DNA of 47,964 nt from Planctomycetia bacterium (GTDB lineage Bacteria; Planctomycetota; Planctomycetia; Pirellulales; Thermoguttaceae): positions 1-47,964 of the forward strand of contig JAUNBR010000025.1 in the NCBI GenBank assembly GCA_030527015.1, written 5' to 3'. The notes below the pieces were generated by a model, which was not told where the DNA came from, made no database searches, and saw only the letters and a list, made by a program, of their open reading frames with translations. This document shows, piece by piece, positions 24,320-32,586 of this stretch. The position numbers and the translations under genes were made by a program. The stretch's first letter is position 1; every line of letters starts with the position of its first letter.

Positions 24320-26995
24320 ATGCGGGAAAAAGATTTTTGTCTGAATACTATTTTAGAAAAAGGCGTCTGGTCATTTTTATCCGCGTTCTGGCAGTTAAAA
24401 GAAAATTATTTTAGTACTATTTTTTTTATTGTTTTTTTAGTACTTTTTTTTGGGGAAATCTCTGCGCCCAAAATAAGTTATGCGGACGGTAATTTAAATT
24501 TAATGTCTGCGCACTCTGGTACAGTAAATAATATTTTAAATTTTGGCGACAAAGATATTTTGGAATTATCTGTAAATGGAGATTTGTATCTTGGGGAAAA
24601 TGGTGAAAGTTTTAAATTGTATAGGGATGTGGATACTTCTGCACAGGAGCTGGAGAGAACGGTAATTAAAAAAATAAATATTACTAAATATTCTGACGTA
24701 AATGGTGCGGATGATAATATTTATGAAGTATTCCTGGGTGGTTCTGGTTCAGCAGGAGAGAAGATTCATGGTGCAGATGAAAGATGGGAATTATCTGAAG
24801 GAATCATAATCGGAGAAAAAGTTATTTTTCATGCTGGCGGAAATGGTGTTTCTGGGGATGTAGGCAGTACCTCTGGGGGAAATGGTGGTTCAGCATCTTT
24901 TGTGATTACTGGAGGAAAATCTTCTTTCGCTGAAATGGTATACCTCGGAGGAAATGGGGGAGAAAACGCTCAGGGAGGAAATGGAGGAAATATCACTTTT
25001 GATTTTTCTGGGGAAACACTAAGTTTCTTGAACGGAGGTTATTTTGGAGGAACTGGAGGTGATGGAAGTTCGGAAATCTCTGGTGGAAATGGTGGAAATG
25101 CGGTGCTTCACTTTCATTCTGGAGATATTTTATTTGACGGCGACATTCTTTCTTTCGGTGGAAAGGGTGGAAATGGAGGAGAAAATGTGTTGGGAGGGAA
25201 TGGCGGAGACGTTACGCTGAACATTACTGGCGGAACTCTGCTGTTTCAGGGAAAACAGACATTCTTTGGTGGCTCTGGCGGAGATTCATTTTCTGGTAAA
25301 AATGGAGGAAATGCAGGAAATGTTACGATAAATATCTCTGGTGGAGAAACTTCTTTTACGGGTGAATATGTTCAGATCGGCGGAACTCCAGGAAGAGGAA
25401 TATCCTCTGGTCTGGCAGGAGAGTGTATCCTGAATATATCTGGTGGTGAAATGAACTTTTTTTGTGAAAAAATTGATTTTGCGTCCGCTGGTGGTGGCGT
25501 ACTCACTCTTTCTGATGCCAGCATGATTTTAGGAAGTGGTTCTGAATTTATAGCAGGGACAGGAAGCCGACTCGAAACTTCTGGTGGCTCTCTTTTGTTT
25601 CAGGTGGATTTAAGTGCCACGGATTCCGGATCTCGTGATGTGGATGGAAACATTATTTATAGTACGTGTTTTACGGCAGGGAGCATGGCATTTACTGATA
25701 TTTCCGTTTCTGATGAGACTTTCGTAGGAGTGGAAATCGAAAATATCATCATGGGGACTCATATTTACCAGGCTTCAGGTGCCGATTCTCTCATTCTTAA
25801 GGTTTCGGACGCTGGAACTCTGGAAATGTCAGACAGAACCGTGGAAACACTTTTTTATTCCACTTCGATTACACGTGGAAATACAGAAAACGGAGAAAAT
25901 GAGAAAGCCATGTATGTTCGTGACATTACGGTACATGATCCGGCAGAAGTTATAAAAAATATTGGGGGGAATGCCGTTACCGCTGGCCAGGTGATTACTC
26001 AAAATGTGGAAGCGTACAGTGTAATCGCACAGAGCCAGACTTATGATGATGTGCGTAACGCGACGGATCTTCTGATGGGAACATCTTTTACGTCAATTCT
26101 TAATGCACAGATACAGAGAATGGATATTTTGAATCAGACTCTCTGGGATCAGATTTCCGCGATTCGATTTTCCCAGCATTCTTTCTCTTTTTGGGCGTCT
26201 GGATATGGCGGAGTGGGAGAAATAGACGGAAATCAGTACTGTGGTTATGATTATGATTTTTATGGTGGTATGATCGGTGGAGAATTTCATGTTCTGAATT
26301 ATTTCCGGATGGGTGTATATTATGCTTTAGGAAAAACGTCTTTAAATTCAGAACTGAAATATGGGGCCATGGGAGTGGATTCTCAGGATAATACGTTCGG
26401 AATTTATCTGAAATGGCAGAGTCTTATTTTGGGTGGTTATTCTTTCGTGCAGGGAAATTATTCTTTTAGTGAATATGACACCTGGAGAAATATTCTGGGA
26501 GAAGCATATCTCGGAAAATTTGAAGGGACACAGTGGGGGGTGTATTTTGAAAAAGGCTGGCATTCATCCACTGCGAGTACGATAAACATAAATAGTTTTA
26601 TTGCGGTGGGATACCAAGAAATTAATACGGATGCTTTTTATGAATCTGGTGCAGGAATATTAGCTCTTTCACAAGGTGAAATGGATATGGATTCTCTGCG
26701 AGTTTATCTTGGTGCGCGGACACAGTTTTATTTCGGTGAAATTCTCACTTTTTCTATAAACGCGACATATATTTATGAATTTATGGATGAAAATCCGTCG
26801 GTTATGACGTCTTTTATAAATTGTAATGACGTGATAATGATTACGGGCCGTGGTTTAGGAGATAACTGGGTAAATCTGGGTGCTGGCGCAAAACTTTCCC
26901 TGGGCAGTTGTATTTCTTTCATGGCGAATTATAATTGTAACTGGGGAGACTCTATTTTCCATACAGGAATGGGGACCCTGCGTTTCGATTTTTGA
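24320..26995 (+). CDS. Autotransporter (type V secretion) with Gly/Asn-rich passenger
   Basis: The C-terminal 270 residues form a classical autotransporter beta-barrel: alternating aromatic strands from SFSFWASGYGGVG onward, ending with a terminal Phe (LRFDF), the outer-membrane assembly signal. Ahead of it is a long passenger with many repeats of the pattern GGNGG-x-hydrophobic followed by N-I-[ST]-G-G (about nt 24830-25480), typical of a right-handed beta-helix. The N-terminus has a long hydrophobic segment (FSTIFFIVFLVLFFGEISAP) after 30 polar residues, an extended signal peptide. I chose ATG 24320 (891 residues) because AAGGA lies 8 bases upstream; the open frame extends to 24233. The passenger should be exposed on the cell surface, perhaps as an adhesin; no catalytic motif is visible. 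Confidence 0.85.
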   Translation: MREKDFCLNTILEKGVWSFLSAFWQLKENYFSTIFFIVFLVLFFGEISAPKISYADGNLNLMSAHSGTVNNILNFGDKDILELSVNGDLYLGENGESFKLYRDVDTSAQELERTVIKKINITKYSDVNGADDNIYEVFLGGSGSAGEKIHGADERWELSEGIIIGEKVIFHAGGNGVSGDVGSTSGGNGGSASFVITGGKSSFAEMVYLGGNGGENAQGGNGGNITFDFSGETLSFLNGGYFGGTGGDGSSEISGGNGGNAVLHFHSGDILFDGDILSFGGKGGNGGENVLGGNGGDVTLNITGGTLLFQGKQTFFGGSGGDSFSGKNGGNAGNVTINISGGETSFTGEYVQIGGTPGRGISSGLAGECILNISGGEMNFFCEKIDFASAGGGVLTLSDASMILGSGSEFIAGTGSRLETSGGSLLFQVDLSATDSGSRDVDGNIIYSTCFTAGSMAFTDISVSDETFVGVEIENIIMGTHIYQASGADSLILKVSDAGTLEMSDRTVETLFYSTSITRGNTENGENEKAMYVRDITVHDPAEVIKNIGGNAVTAGQVITQNVEAYSVIAQSQTYDDVRNATDLLMGTSFTSILNAQIQRMDILNQTLWDQISAIRFSQHSFSFWASGYGGVGEIDGNQYCGYDYDFYGGMIGGEFHVLNYFRMGVYYALGKTSLNSELKYGAMGVDSQDNTFGIYLKWQSLILGGYSFVQGNYSFSEYDTWRNILGEAYLGKFEGTQWGVYFEKGWHSSTASTININSFIAVGYQEINTDAFYESGAGILALSQGEMDMDSLRVYLGARTQFYFGEILTFSINATYIYEFMDENPSVMTSFINCNDVIMITGRGLGDNWVNLGAGAKLSLGSCISFMANYNCNWGDSIFHTGMGTLRFDF

Positions 26996-27155
26996 GGATA
27001 AAATTCCGGCTTATGCCTGCTTCACGTTACGCCTGATTTTATTTAAAATTTTATTTAAATGAAAGATGAATACAGATCTCACTTTTTTTCCCTTTTCGCA
27101 TGGTTCGGGAAAATCGGTGTTTTTGTACAGTGAAATGTATGAAAGTGGATATTTA

Positions 27156-27261
27156 TATACCCGATACACTATAAATATTCGTTTTCCCGGCTTTTTTGCT
27201 TCGCTGAAAAAGCCTACTTTTAGAGCCGCACAAAACGAAATTTTAAATTGGAACCAGTATA
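27156..27261 (-). repeat. TPE copy, R orientation, first of a tandem pair
   Basis: TATACCCGATACACTATAAA to AAATTGGAACCAGTATA. It is joined directly to the next copy through TATATA. Confidence 0.92.
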
Positions 27262-27366
27262 TATACCCGATACACTATAAATATTCGCTTTCCCGGCATT
27301 TTGCTTCGCTGAAAATGTCGGCTTTAAGAGTCGCACAAAACAGAAATTTAAAATGGAACCAGTATA
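27262..27366 (-). repeat. TPE copy, R orientation, second of a tandem pair
   Basis: TATACCCGATACACTATAAA to AAATGGAACCAGTATA. Identical in orientation to the previous copy, but the two differ at several internal positions (CGGCTTTTTTGCTTC against CGGCATTTTGCTTC), so they are unlikely to be a fresh local duplication. Confidence 0.92.
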
Positions 27367-27584
27367 ATAAACCGGTTATGGTATATCCGGCATTTTATGA
27401 AAATTTAGTCCACGGGATAATTTTGTCTCCCTGCCAACAAAATTTGATGGAGCTAAAAGTTCCAGGATTCTGAAGTGGCAAAAAAACTTAATTTAATAAG
27501 GTGAAATCTGTACAATTGAGTTTACAGTTTTTTTAATCGGCAATTTTTTTATTTTTTATTATTATCACGGTTTTTGCACTGAAA

Positions 27585-29057
27585 ATGTCTGTAACATTTC
27601 ATATAGAAACGGTCGGATGCCAGATGAATGTTCTGGATTCTGAATTAATTACTGCCAGCTTATTACGAGAAGGGTTTCAGTATGTGGAAAATCCAAAATT
27701 AGCGGATATTTTACTGTTTAATACCTGTAGTATTCGGCAGCATGCGGAGGATAAGATTTATAGTGCTTTAGGCAGATTAAAGCATGTGAAAAAGTATTAT
27801 CCACAAAAAATCCTGGGGGTGATCGGATGTATGGCGCAGAAGGAAGGAGAAATGATTTTTTCTCGTGCGCCGCATGTGGATCTGGTGGTGGGACCCGGCC
27901 AAATTGCGCGGATACCGTATTTAATATCCAAGATTCGTGCAGGTCAGACGCCGCAGCTGGAATTAAGTCTGGACAGACGCGGGAAGAATCGTCAAGAGGT
28001 GGAGTCAAGTTTTGATTTTTATGATCCCACGCGCGATTTACTGGCGCGCGAGAATCCGTATCAGGCCATGGTGCGCATTATGTTTGGGTGTGATCAGTTC
28101 TGTACATACTGTATCGTGCCGCATGTTCGTGGTCCTGAGCAGAGCAGGGGAATGGAGGAGGTTTTAGCGGAAGTGCAGCAGCTGGCCAGCCAGGGGTGCC
28201 GTGAAATTACATTTATTGGCCAGACGGTCAGTAAGTATCATGATGAGTCGGGAAATCGTCTTTCTGATTTACTGGAAAAGACAGAAAGAATTACGGAAAG
28301 TTCTTCACTGCAGCGTATTCGTTTTGTAACCAGCCATCCGAATTCCATGACGCCAGATTTATTGGAAGCAGTGCGTGATTTGCCGCATGTCGTTCCGTAT
28401 TTTCATGTGCCCGCCCAGAGTGGTTCAGATGCGGTTCTGAAACGGATGAATCGGGGATACACGGTTCAGAAATATCGTGAAATGCTGGATGAAATTCATC
28501 AGACGGTTCCCGGCGCAGCGATTACCAGTGATTTTATAGTGGGATTTTGCGGTGAGACGGAAGAGGAGTTTCAGCAGACGATGAAGCTTACAGAAGATGC
28601 GCGATTCAAGAATAGTTTTATTTTTAAATTTAGTCCTCGGGAAGGAACGAAAGCGTATCAGTTATATGCGGATGACGTTCCTGAAGAAGTAAAAAAACGC
28701 CGAAATAATGAATTACTGGAGCTTCAGAATCGGATTAGCGCGGAGGATAATGAGCGTTTTGAAGGTCAGATGGTGGAGATCTTGGTGGAAGGGCTGAGTA
28801 AAAATATGAAAAAACTGCCAGTTTTAACAGAGGGGTTCCCCGAAGAGGAAGAGAAAACGGGTTTTGGGAAGGGTGGTATGTCTGGGGAGGAAAAGCCAGA
28901 AGAAATGGTGCAGCTTACGGGCCGTACGGCGTGTGACCGAATCGTGGTTTTTGATGGTCCCAGATCACTGGCAGGTACGATGCAAAATATTAAAATCACT
29001 CGAACGAGTGCCTTTACTCTTTTTGGTGAAATGATGGTTTCTGGTCGAGAGGAATGA
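27585..29057 (+). CDS. miaB: tRNA-2-methylthio-N6-dimethylallyladenosine synthase (radical SAM methylthiotransferase)
   Basis: MiaB adds a methylthio group to i6A37 of tRNAs reading codons that start with U. The 490-residue protein has an N-terminal UPF0004 domain with its three iron-sulfur cysteines (Cys12 in VGCQMN, Cys48 in NTCSIR, Cys82 in IGCMAQ) and the radical SAM CxxxCxxC at Cys169, Cys173 and Cys176 (CDQFCTYC). Further marks are HPNSMTPDLLEAV and SGSDAVLKRMNRGYT. The C-terminal TRAM domain is split by an insertion of about 35 polar residues (KKLPVLTEGFPEEEEKTGF and onward) before GRTACDRIVVFDGP; TRAM domains of this family normally lack it. Reading is continuous, so this is not a frameshift. 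No strong Shine-Dalgarno precedes the start. Confidence 0.95.
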   Translation: MSVTFHIETVGCQMNVLDSELITASLLREGFQYVENPKLADILLFNTCSIRQHAEDKIYSALGRLKHVKKYYPQKILGVIGCMAQKEGEMIFSRAPHVDLVVGPGQIARIPYLISKIRAGQTPQLELSLDRRGKNRQEVESSFDFYDPTRDLLARENPYQAMVRIMFGCDQFCTYCIVPHVRGPEQSRGMEEVLAEVQQLASQGCREITFIGQTVSKYHDESGNRLSDLLEKTERITESSSLQRIRFVTSHPNSMTPDLLEAVRDLPHVVPYFHVPAQSGSDAVLKRMNRGYTVQKYREMLDEIHQTVPGAAITSDFIVGFCGETEEEFQQTMKLTEDARFKNSFIFKFSPREGTKAYQLYADDVPEEVKKRRNNELLELQNRISAEDNERFEGQMVEILVEGLSKNMKKLPVLTEGFPEEEEKTGFGKGGMSGEEKPEEMVQLTGRTACDRIVVFDGPRSLAGTMQNIKITRTSAFTLFGEMMVSGREE

Positions 29058-29084
29058 CCTGTTTTCTGATGTTTTGATGTATTA

Positions 29085-29191
29085 TATACCCGAGACACGA
29101 TAAATTTCCGCATCCCCAGTATTTTTGCTTCGCTAAAAATGCCTGTGCATCAGAGCCGCACAAAATGGAAATGTAAATGAGCGTCAGTATA
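29085..29191 (-). repeat. TPE copy, R orientation, part of a head-to-head pair
   Basis: TATACCCGAGACACGATAAA to ATGAGCGTCAGTATA. It overlaps the next copy by the shared TA, giving one inverted pair of about 210 bp. Confidence 0.85.
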
Positions 29192-29295
29192 TACGGATAT
29201 TACTTTAAATTTTTATTTTATGCGGTTCTGGAAGCAGCATTTTCAGCGAAGTAAAAAGTGCTGAGGAAGTAAAAATTTATCGTGATTCGGGAATA
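29190..29295 (+). repeat. TPE copy, F orientation, part of a head-to-head pair
   Basis: TATACGGATATTACTTTAAA to ATCGTGATTCGGGAATA. It contains TTTTATTTTATGCGGTTCTG, again a TTTTA site in the middle of the element. Confidence 0.85.
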
Positions 29296-29374
29296 AAATG
29301 CTAAAAGACGGTAAGTTTTATGTTTATTGAGGATAAAGAATATAGGGAATAACAAAAATAATACGGAGAGAAAT

Positions 29375-30694
29375 ATGTGTAGGTTAATCAGTTTTCTTCT
29401 GTGTGTGTGCATGATCGGCATTTTAGGATGTGAATGGAACGTAAATTCCTCTTCAGATTCTGACGAGCAGACACATATTCGGCCAGTGAAAAAACGTCTG
29501 TGCTCCATGGTTATTATCGGAAATCTGGGGGCCGAAGAAATCGATTTCTCAGAACTTGAGGAGACAGATGAAGCGGGAAACATTTCTGTCCCTGAAGAGG
29601 GAAAACTCGAAACTTTAGATTTTTCTGATCTGGATGATCCTCTGCAGGAAGAAAAACTGCAAGAATTAATTCGTCAGGAAAAAGAGTGGGGGGAGCGGCA
29701 AAAACAGAAATTACCGAAAGATTTTCAGTTACCTAAAGATCTGCGCATGGAGAAAAACACGGTACCTGAGCAAGAAGAGGATGAAACGCAGAATACCACT
29801 TTTGAATCGTTACCTTCTTCTTCCACCAGTGGAACCGTGATGCAGCTTCCTCCGAATTTAAAACCAGTGGATAATATATCTTTTGAGCAAGAAATGGCGA
29901 ATGATGTTCTTTCGGAGATGATTTCTCGTGATTTGGGTGTGAAATCACCGGAAAAAAATCAGGCAGAGACATCAGAGAGTGATTCCACAGCGACTTCTCC
30001 AGGTGCTGAAAAAAAGCCTTCTGTACAGTCAGAAAAAACATCAGAAGTATCAGAAATTAAAAAAACGTCTGAGCCCTCTGAGGTTTCAAAAACAGATAAA
30101 ACATTAAATCTTCCAGAAATTAAAGATACACAAAAAATATCTGACGTGAATGAACTGGAAAAAGCCGAAACTTTTCCCTCGGACGAAGATAAAGTAAGTC
30201 GAGAAGTAAAAGAAGACGTAAAAATGCCTTCACAAAAAAATATGACGGAAGAAGATATTCAGGCGATTTATGAAGAGCATCTGAAAGCGTTTTTGGAGAT
30301 TAATAAAACATATTCAGAAGACGTGAAGCGAGAAATGGAAGCAGCGAATTTTCAGAATTATTCAGTCTGGTTCGGAAAATCGCTGATGGGAGATTTTTAC
30401 GCTGTCCGATATTTTGAGTATGTGGGAGAAAATTTTGTTGAAGATTATTATCGTCTGAGTGTTTCTCCCGCTTATAAAAGATGGATGGACAGTCAGCTTC
30501 CGTATATTCGCGTAACGTCCAGTTTTATGGGAGAAAGTCCATGGCTGGAAATGACAGAATTAGTTCATTATGGTTCTGAAAAATTATTGACGTCTGCTCT
30601 TTCCCCGTTATCCTCTCCCGTTTCTGAACCATTACCTGCTGATGACATTCCAGAAACTGGTAATTCGGATTCCATGGAAGCAGCGAAAGAATAA
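29375..30694 (+). CDS. Putative lipoprotein with Ser/Glu/Lys-rich central region
   Basis: A 439-residue protein. The N-terminus CRLISFLLCVCMIGILGC is a lipoprotein signal peptide with lipobox G-I-L-G-C, so Cys20 should be lipidated. The ATG at 29375 is preceded by GGAGAG at a good distance; an upstream open frame to 29327 lacks this. Residues about 40-260 are acidic and low in complexity, with repeated Ser-Glu-x-x-Lys-Thr patterns (about 30010-30150), probably a disordered linker. The last 130 residues (from DIQAIYEEHLKAFLEIN) look like a folded domain with aromatic strands and no recognised family. It is located on the membrane surface. It follows miaB after 317 bp that hold a TPE pair, so it has its own promoter. 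Confidence 0.75.
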   Translation: MCRLISFLLCVCMIGILGCEWNVNSSSDSDEQTHIRPVKKRLCSMVIIGNLGAEEIDFSELEETDEAGNISVPEEGKLETLDFSDLDDPLQEEKLQELIRQEKEWGERQKQKLPKDFQLPKDLRMEKNTVPEQEEDETQNTTFESLPSSSTSGTVMQLPPNLKPVDNISFEQEMANDVLSEMISRDLGVKSPEKNQAETSESDSTATSPGAEKKPSVQSEKTSEVSEIKKTSEPSEVSKTDKTLNLPEIKDTQKISDVNELEKAETFPSDEDKVSREVKEDVKMPSQKNMTEEDIQAIYEEHLKAFLEINKTYSEDVKREMEAANFQNYSVWFGKSLMGDFYAVRYFEYVGENFVEDYYRLSVSPAYKRWMDSQLPYIRVTSSFMGESPWLEMTELVHYGSEKLLTSALSPLSSPVSEPLPADDIPETGNSDSMEAAKE

Positions 30695-30790
30695 TCTTAA
30701 AGGGAGCAGGTAAAGATTCAGAAATTATACGTGTTTTTGTGTGCCGACATTATTTTAAATTTTTACGGTACAGAATGAAGTTTTTTCCGT

Positions 30791-30827
30791 CCTGTTCCTG
30801 GCAGAGCAGTAAAATGCCAGGAGCAGG
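30791..30827. terminator. Strong hairpin 3' of the lipoprotein gene
   Basis: The stem is CCTGTTCCTGGCA (30791-30803) and TGCCAGGAGCAGG (30815-30827), 13 pairs with one G-T wobble and loop GAGCAGTAAAA. It lies about 100 bp past the stop codon. No long T run follows, so it may be a transcript-stabilising or attenuating structure and not a standard terminator. Its GGCA...TGCC core and surrounding bases suggest decay from a TPE centre. Confidence 0.45.
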
Positions 30828-30843
30828 ATGCTGTTTCGCGTGG

Positions 30844-30947
30844 TATGCTGATTTTCTGTTAAATTTCTGTTTTATGCGGCTCTGAATCAGGTATTTTTAG
30901 CGAAGCAAAATGCCGGAAAAATGGAATTTTATAGTGCATCGGGTCTA
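30844..30947 (+). repeat. TPE copy, F orientation
   Basis: Starts TATGCTGATTTTCTGTTAAA, has loop TTAGCGAAGC and ends GTGCATCGGGTCTA. A lone R right-arm fragment (CAATTTAAAGTGAAACCAGG) follows at 30961-30980. It lies in the 315-bp gap 30695-31009 between convergent genes. Confidence 0.85.
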
Positions 30948-31009
30948 AAACAAAAAACTTCAATTTAAAGTGAAACCAGGAAAACTTTTTCGTGGAAAGT
31001 GGTGACAGG

Positions 31010-32551
31010 TTATTCACGGAGAAACATTTCTTTTACTGCCATTTCTCCACTGAGAATGGCACCTTCCATCGTGGCGGGCAGATCGGTGGAAATCCAGTCA
31101 CCGGCAAGAAAAATATTTGGCCAGGGAGTGGCTGAAACTGGCCGGATATTTTCTAGATGAATATTTGGAGAAAAAACTGCGGAGGGAATACGGACCGTTT
31201 TTGCATGGATCAGTTTTCTTTGAGGGAAGAGCTGCTGCATTTCTTCTAGTATCTTTTGCTGTAAAATATCTGGGTGACTGCTAAAAGTGTCACTATCACT
31301 GAGCATAAGCTGATGGTAATATCCGTGCTGTGACGGCAGATTTTTTTGAGAATCCGATAAATTTTTATTTTCTTCAGAGAAAAGAGGATCGGAAAGTGGA
31401 AAATCGGCGTCTCCCCAGGCATGACGGAAAATCCACTGAATGGTCATACCGGGAATCGCCACATTTCGCCACGGACTAAAAAGTGGACGGTCATACCATG
31501 CATGTACGGCAGAAATGGCGCGTGATTCATATGCTTCTGGGTGTAAAACATTTTTTTGAACCAGTTCTGGTAAAATTTTTGCGGCATTTTTCCAGGGAAC
31601 CGTCAGAATACAGGCGTCAAAATTTCGGTATTCTTCTTGGCGTGTCACTAAAGAAAATGTACCATTCTCATGTGGTGAAATCCGTTTTATTTGTGTCAGT
31701 GGATGAAAATGGAAAGAAGAAAAATGCCGAAAAAACTCCAGCATTTTATCATGAAATATCATTCTCAGAGGACGGCTGGGGAGCCAGACATGCCATGCGT
31801 CTGCTCCGGTAAAAAAAGTGGTGGAAAATACTTTTTTTGCTATTTTTGCGGAAACATGTTCCGATTTTTCACTAAATGCGCTTAAAACCAGCACATCCCA
31901 GAAAAGGTGCTGTAAGGATTCCGGGCATCCCATTTCATTTAGCCAGTCACGAAACGTGGCATGTGTCGGCGGATCCGTTTTTTGTAATAATCTCAGGATG
32001 TTCAGAAGTTTTATTCTTTGACGAAAAGGCAGAAAGTGCAGGCGCAAAACACTTCCTGTCAGATGAAGTGGATAAGGAAAGAAGTGTGAATTACGCATGA
32101 TGCTAAATTTTATATTAGTAGCTCGCGGCCTGCTGCTGAAAATGTGAGCATCTCCACTGCGGATAATCTGATTTATAAATTTTTTATGTAAAAAATAGGA
32201 TGGAGGATTCGGCGTATCATCACATATTAAAATGTTTTCCTTTTTTCTTGGGAAGGCAAAAACGATTTCTTTTTGGAAACGTCCAAGAGGTTTTAGTCCG
32301 GTCCGGTCAAGAAAATTCATCGTGGCCTTACAGCAGCGCATGGATACATGCTGAACGCTGTCCAAAAGTTTTCCGCTGACCTTCTCCTGAAAAGAACTGA
32401 CCCGGCCTCCCATAAACCGGCTCTGTTCAAAAAGCGAAACTTCCACCAAATCACCGTACTCGGTAAGTAATTTTACCGCCGCGGCCATTCCTGCCAGGCC
32501 TGCACCAATAATCGCGATTTTTTTGCGTGAAGATTTATTTGTTTCCTGCAT
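31010..32551 (-). CDS. hpnE: Hydroxysqualene dehydroxylase (squalene-associated FAD-dependent desaturase)
   Basis: HpnE uses FAD to remove the hydroxyl group from hydroxysqualene, the last of three steps (HpnD, HpnC, HpnE) making squalene for hopanoids. The 513-residue protein has the FAD-binding motif IIGAGLAGMAAA (Gly16, Gly18, Gly21), GGRVSSF near residue 50, and LLDSVQHVSMRCC, the conserved family block. The C-terminal substrate/FAD motif IFLAGDWISTDLPATMEGAILSG is also present. GGAAAAGAGAG precedes the ATG. It begins 35 bp after the stop of the zinc-ribbon gene and is probably in the same operon. hpnC and hpnD are not in the window. Confidence is high for the family, moderate for the exact reaction. 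Confidence 0.9.
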   Translation of the reverse strand: MQETNKSSRKKIAIIGAGLAGMAAAVKLLTEYGDLVEVSLFEQSRFMGGRVSSFQEKVSGKLLDSVQHVSMRCCKATMNFLDRTGLKPLGRFQKEIVFAFPRKKENILICDDTPNPPSYFLHKKFINQIIRSGDAHIFSSRPRATNIKFSIMRNSHFFPYPLHLTGSVLRLHFLPFRQRIKLLNILRLLQKTDPPTHATFRDWLNEMGCPESLQHLFWDVLVLSAFSEKSEHVSAKIAKKVFSTTFFTGADAWHVWLPSRPLRMIFHDKMLEFFRHFSSFHFHPLTQIKRISPHENGTFSLVTRQEEYRNFDACILTVPWKNAAKILPELVQKNVLHPEAYESRAISAVHAWYDRPLFSPWRNVAIPGMTIQWIFRHAWGDADFPLSDPLFSEENKNLSDSQKNLPSQHGYYHQLMLSDSDTFSSHPDILQQKILEEMQQLFPQRKLIHAKTVRIPSAVFSPNIHLENIRPVSATPWPNIFLAGDWISTDLPATMEGAILSGEMAVKEMFLRE

Positions 32552-32586
32552 CTCTCTTTTCCTTTTTTCGCGTGAGTTTTATGGAC

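Larger units (their letters stand above)
26996..27584. other. Intergenic region with a TPE tandem pair
   Basis: This 589-bp gap between the autotransporter and miaB holds two head-to-tail TPE copies at 27156-27366. The rest (26996-27155 and 27367-27584) shows only a long AT-rich leader before miaB. A 135-codon open frame at 27066-27473 runs straight through both repeats and is not credible. Confidence 0.65.

Noticed and set aside
27066..27473. 135-codon plus-strand open frame between the autotransporter and miaB
   Set aside because: It reads straight through two repeat copies and has no family signal.
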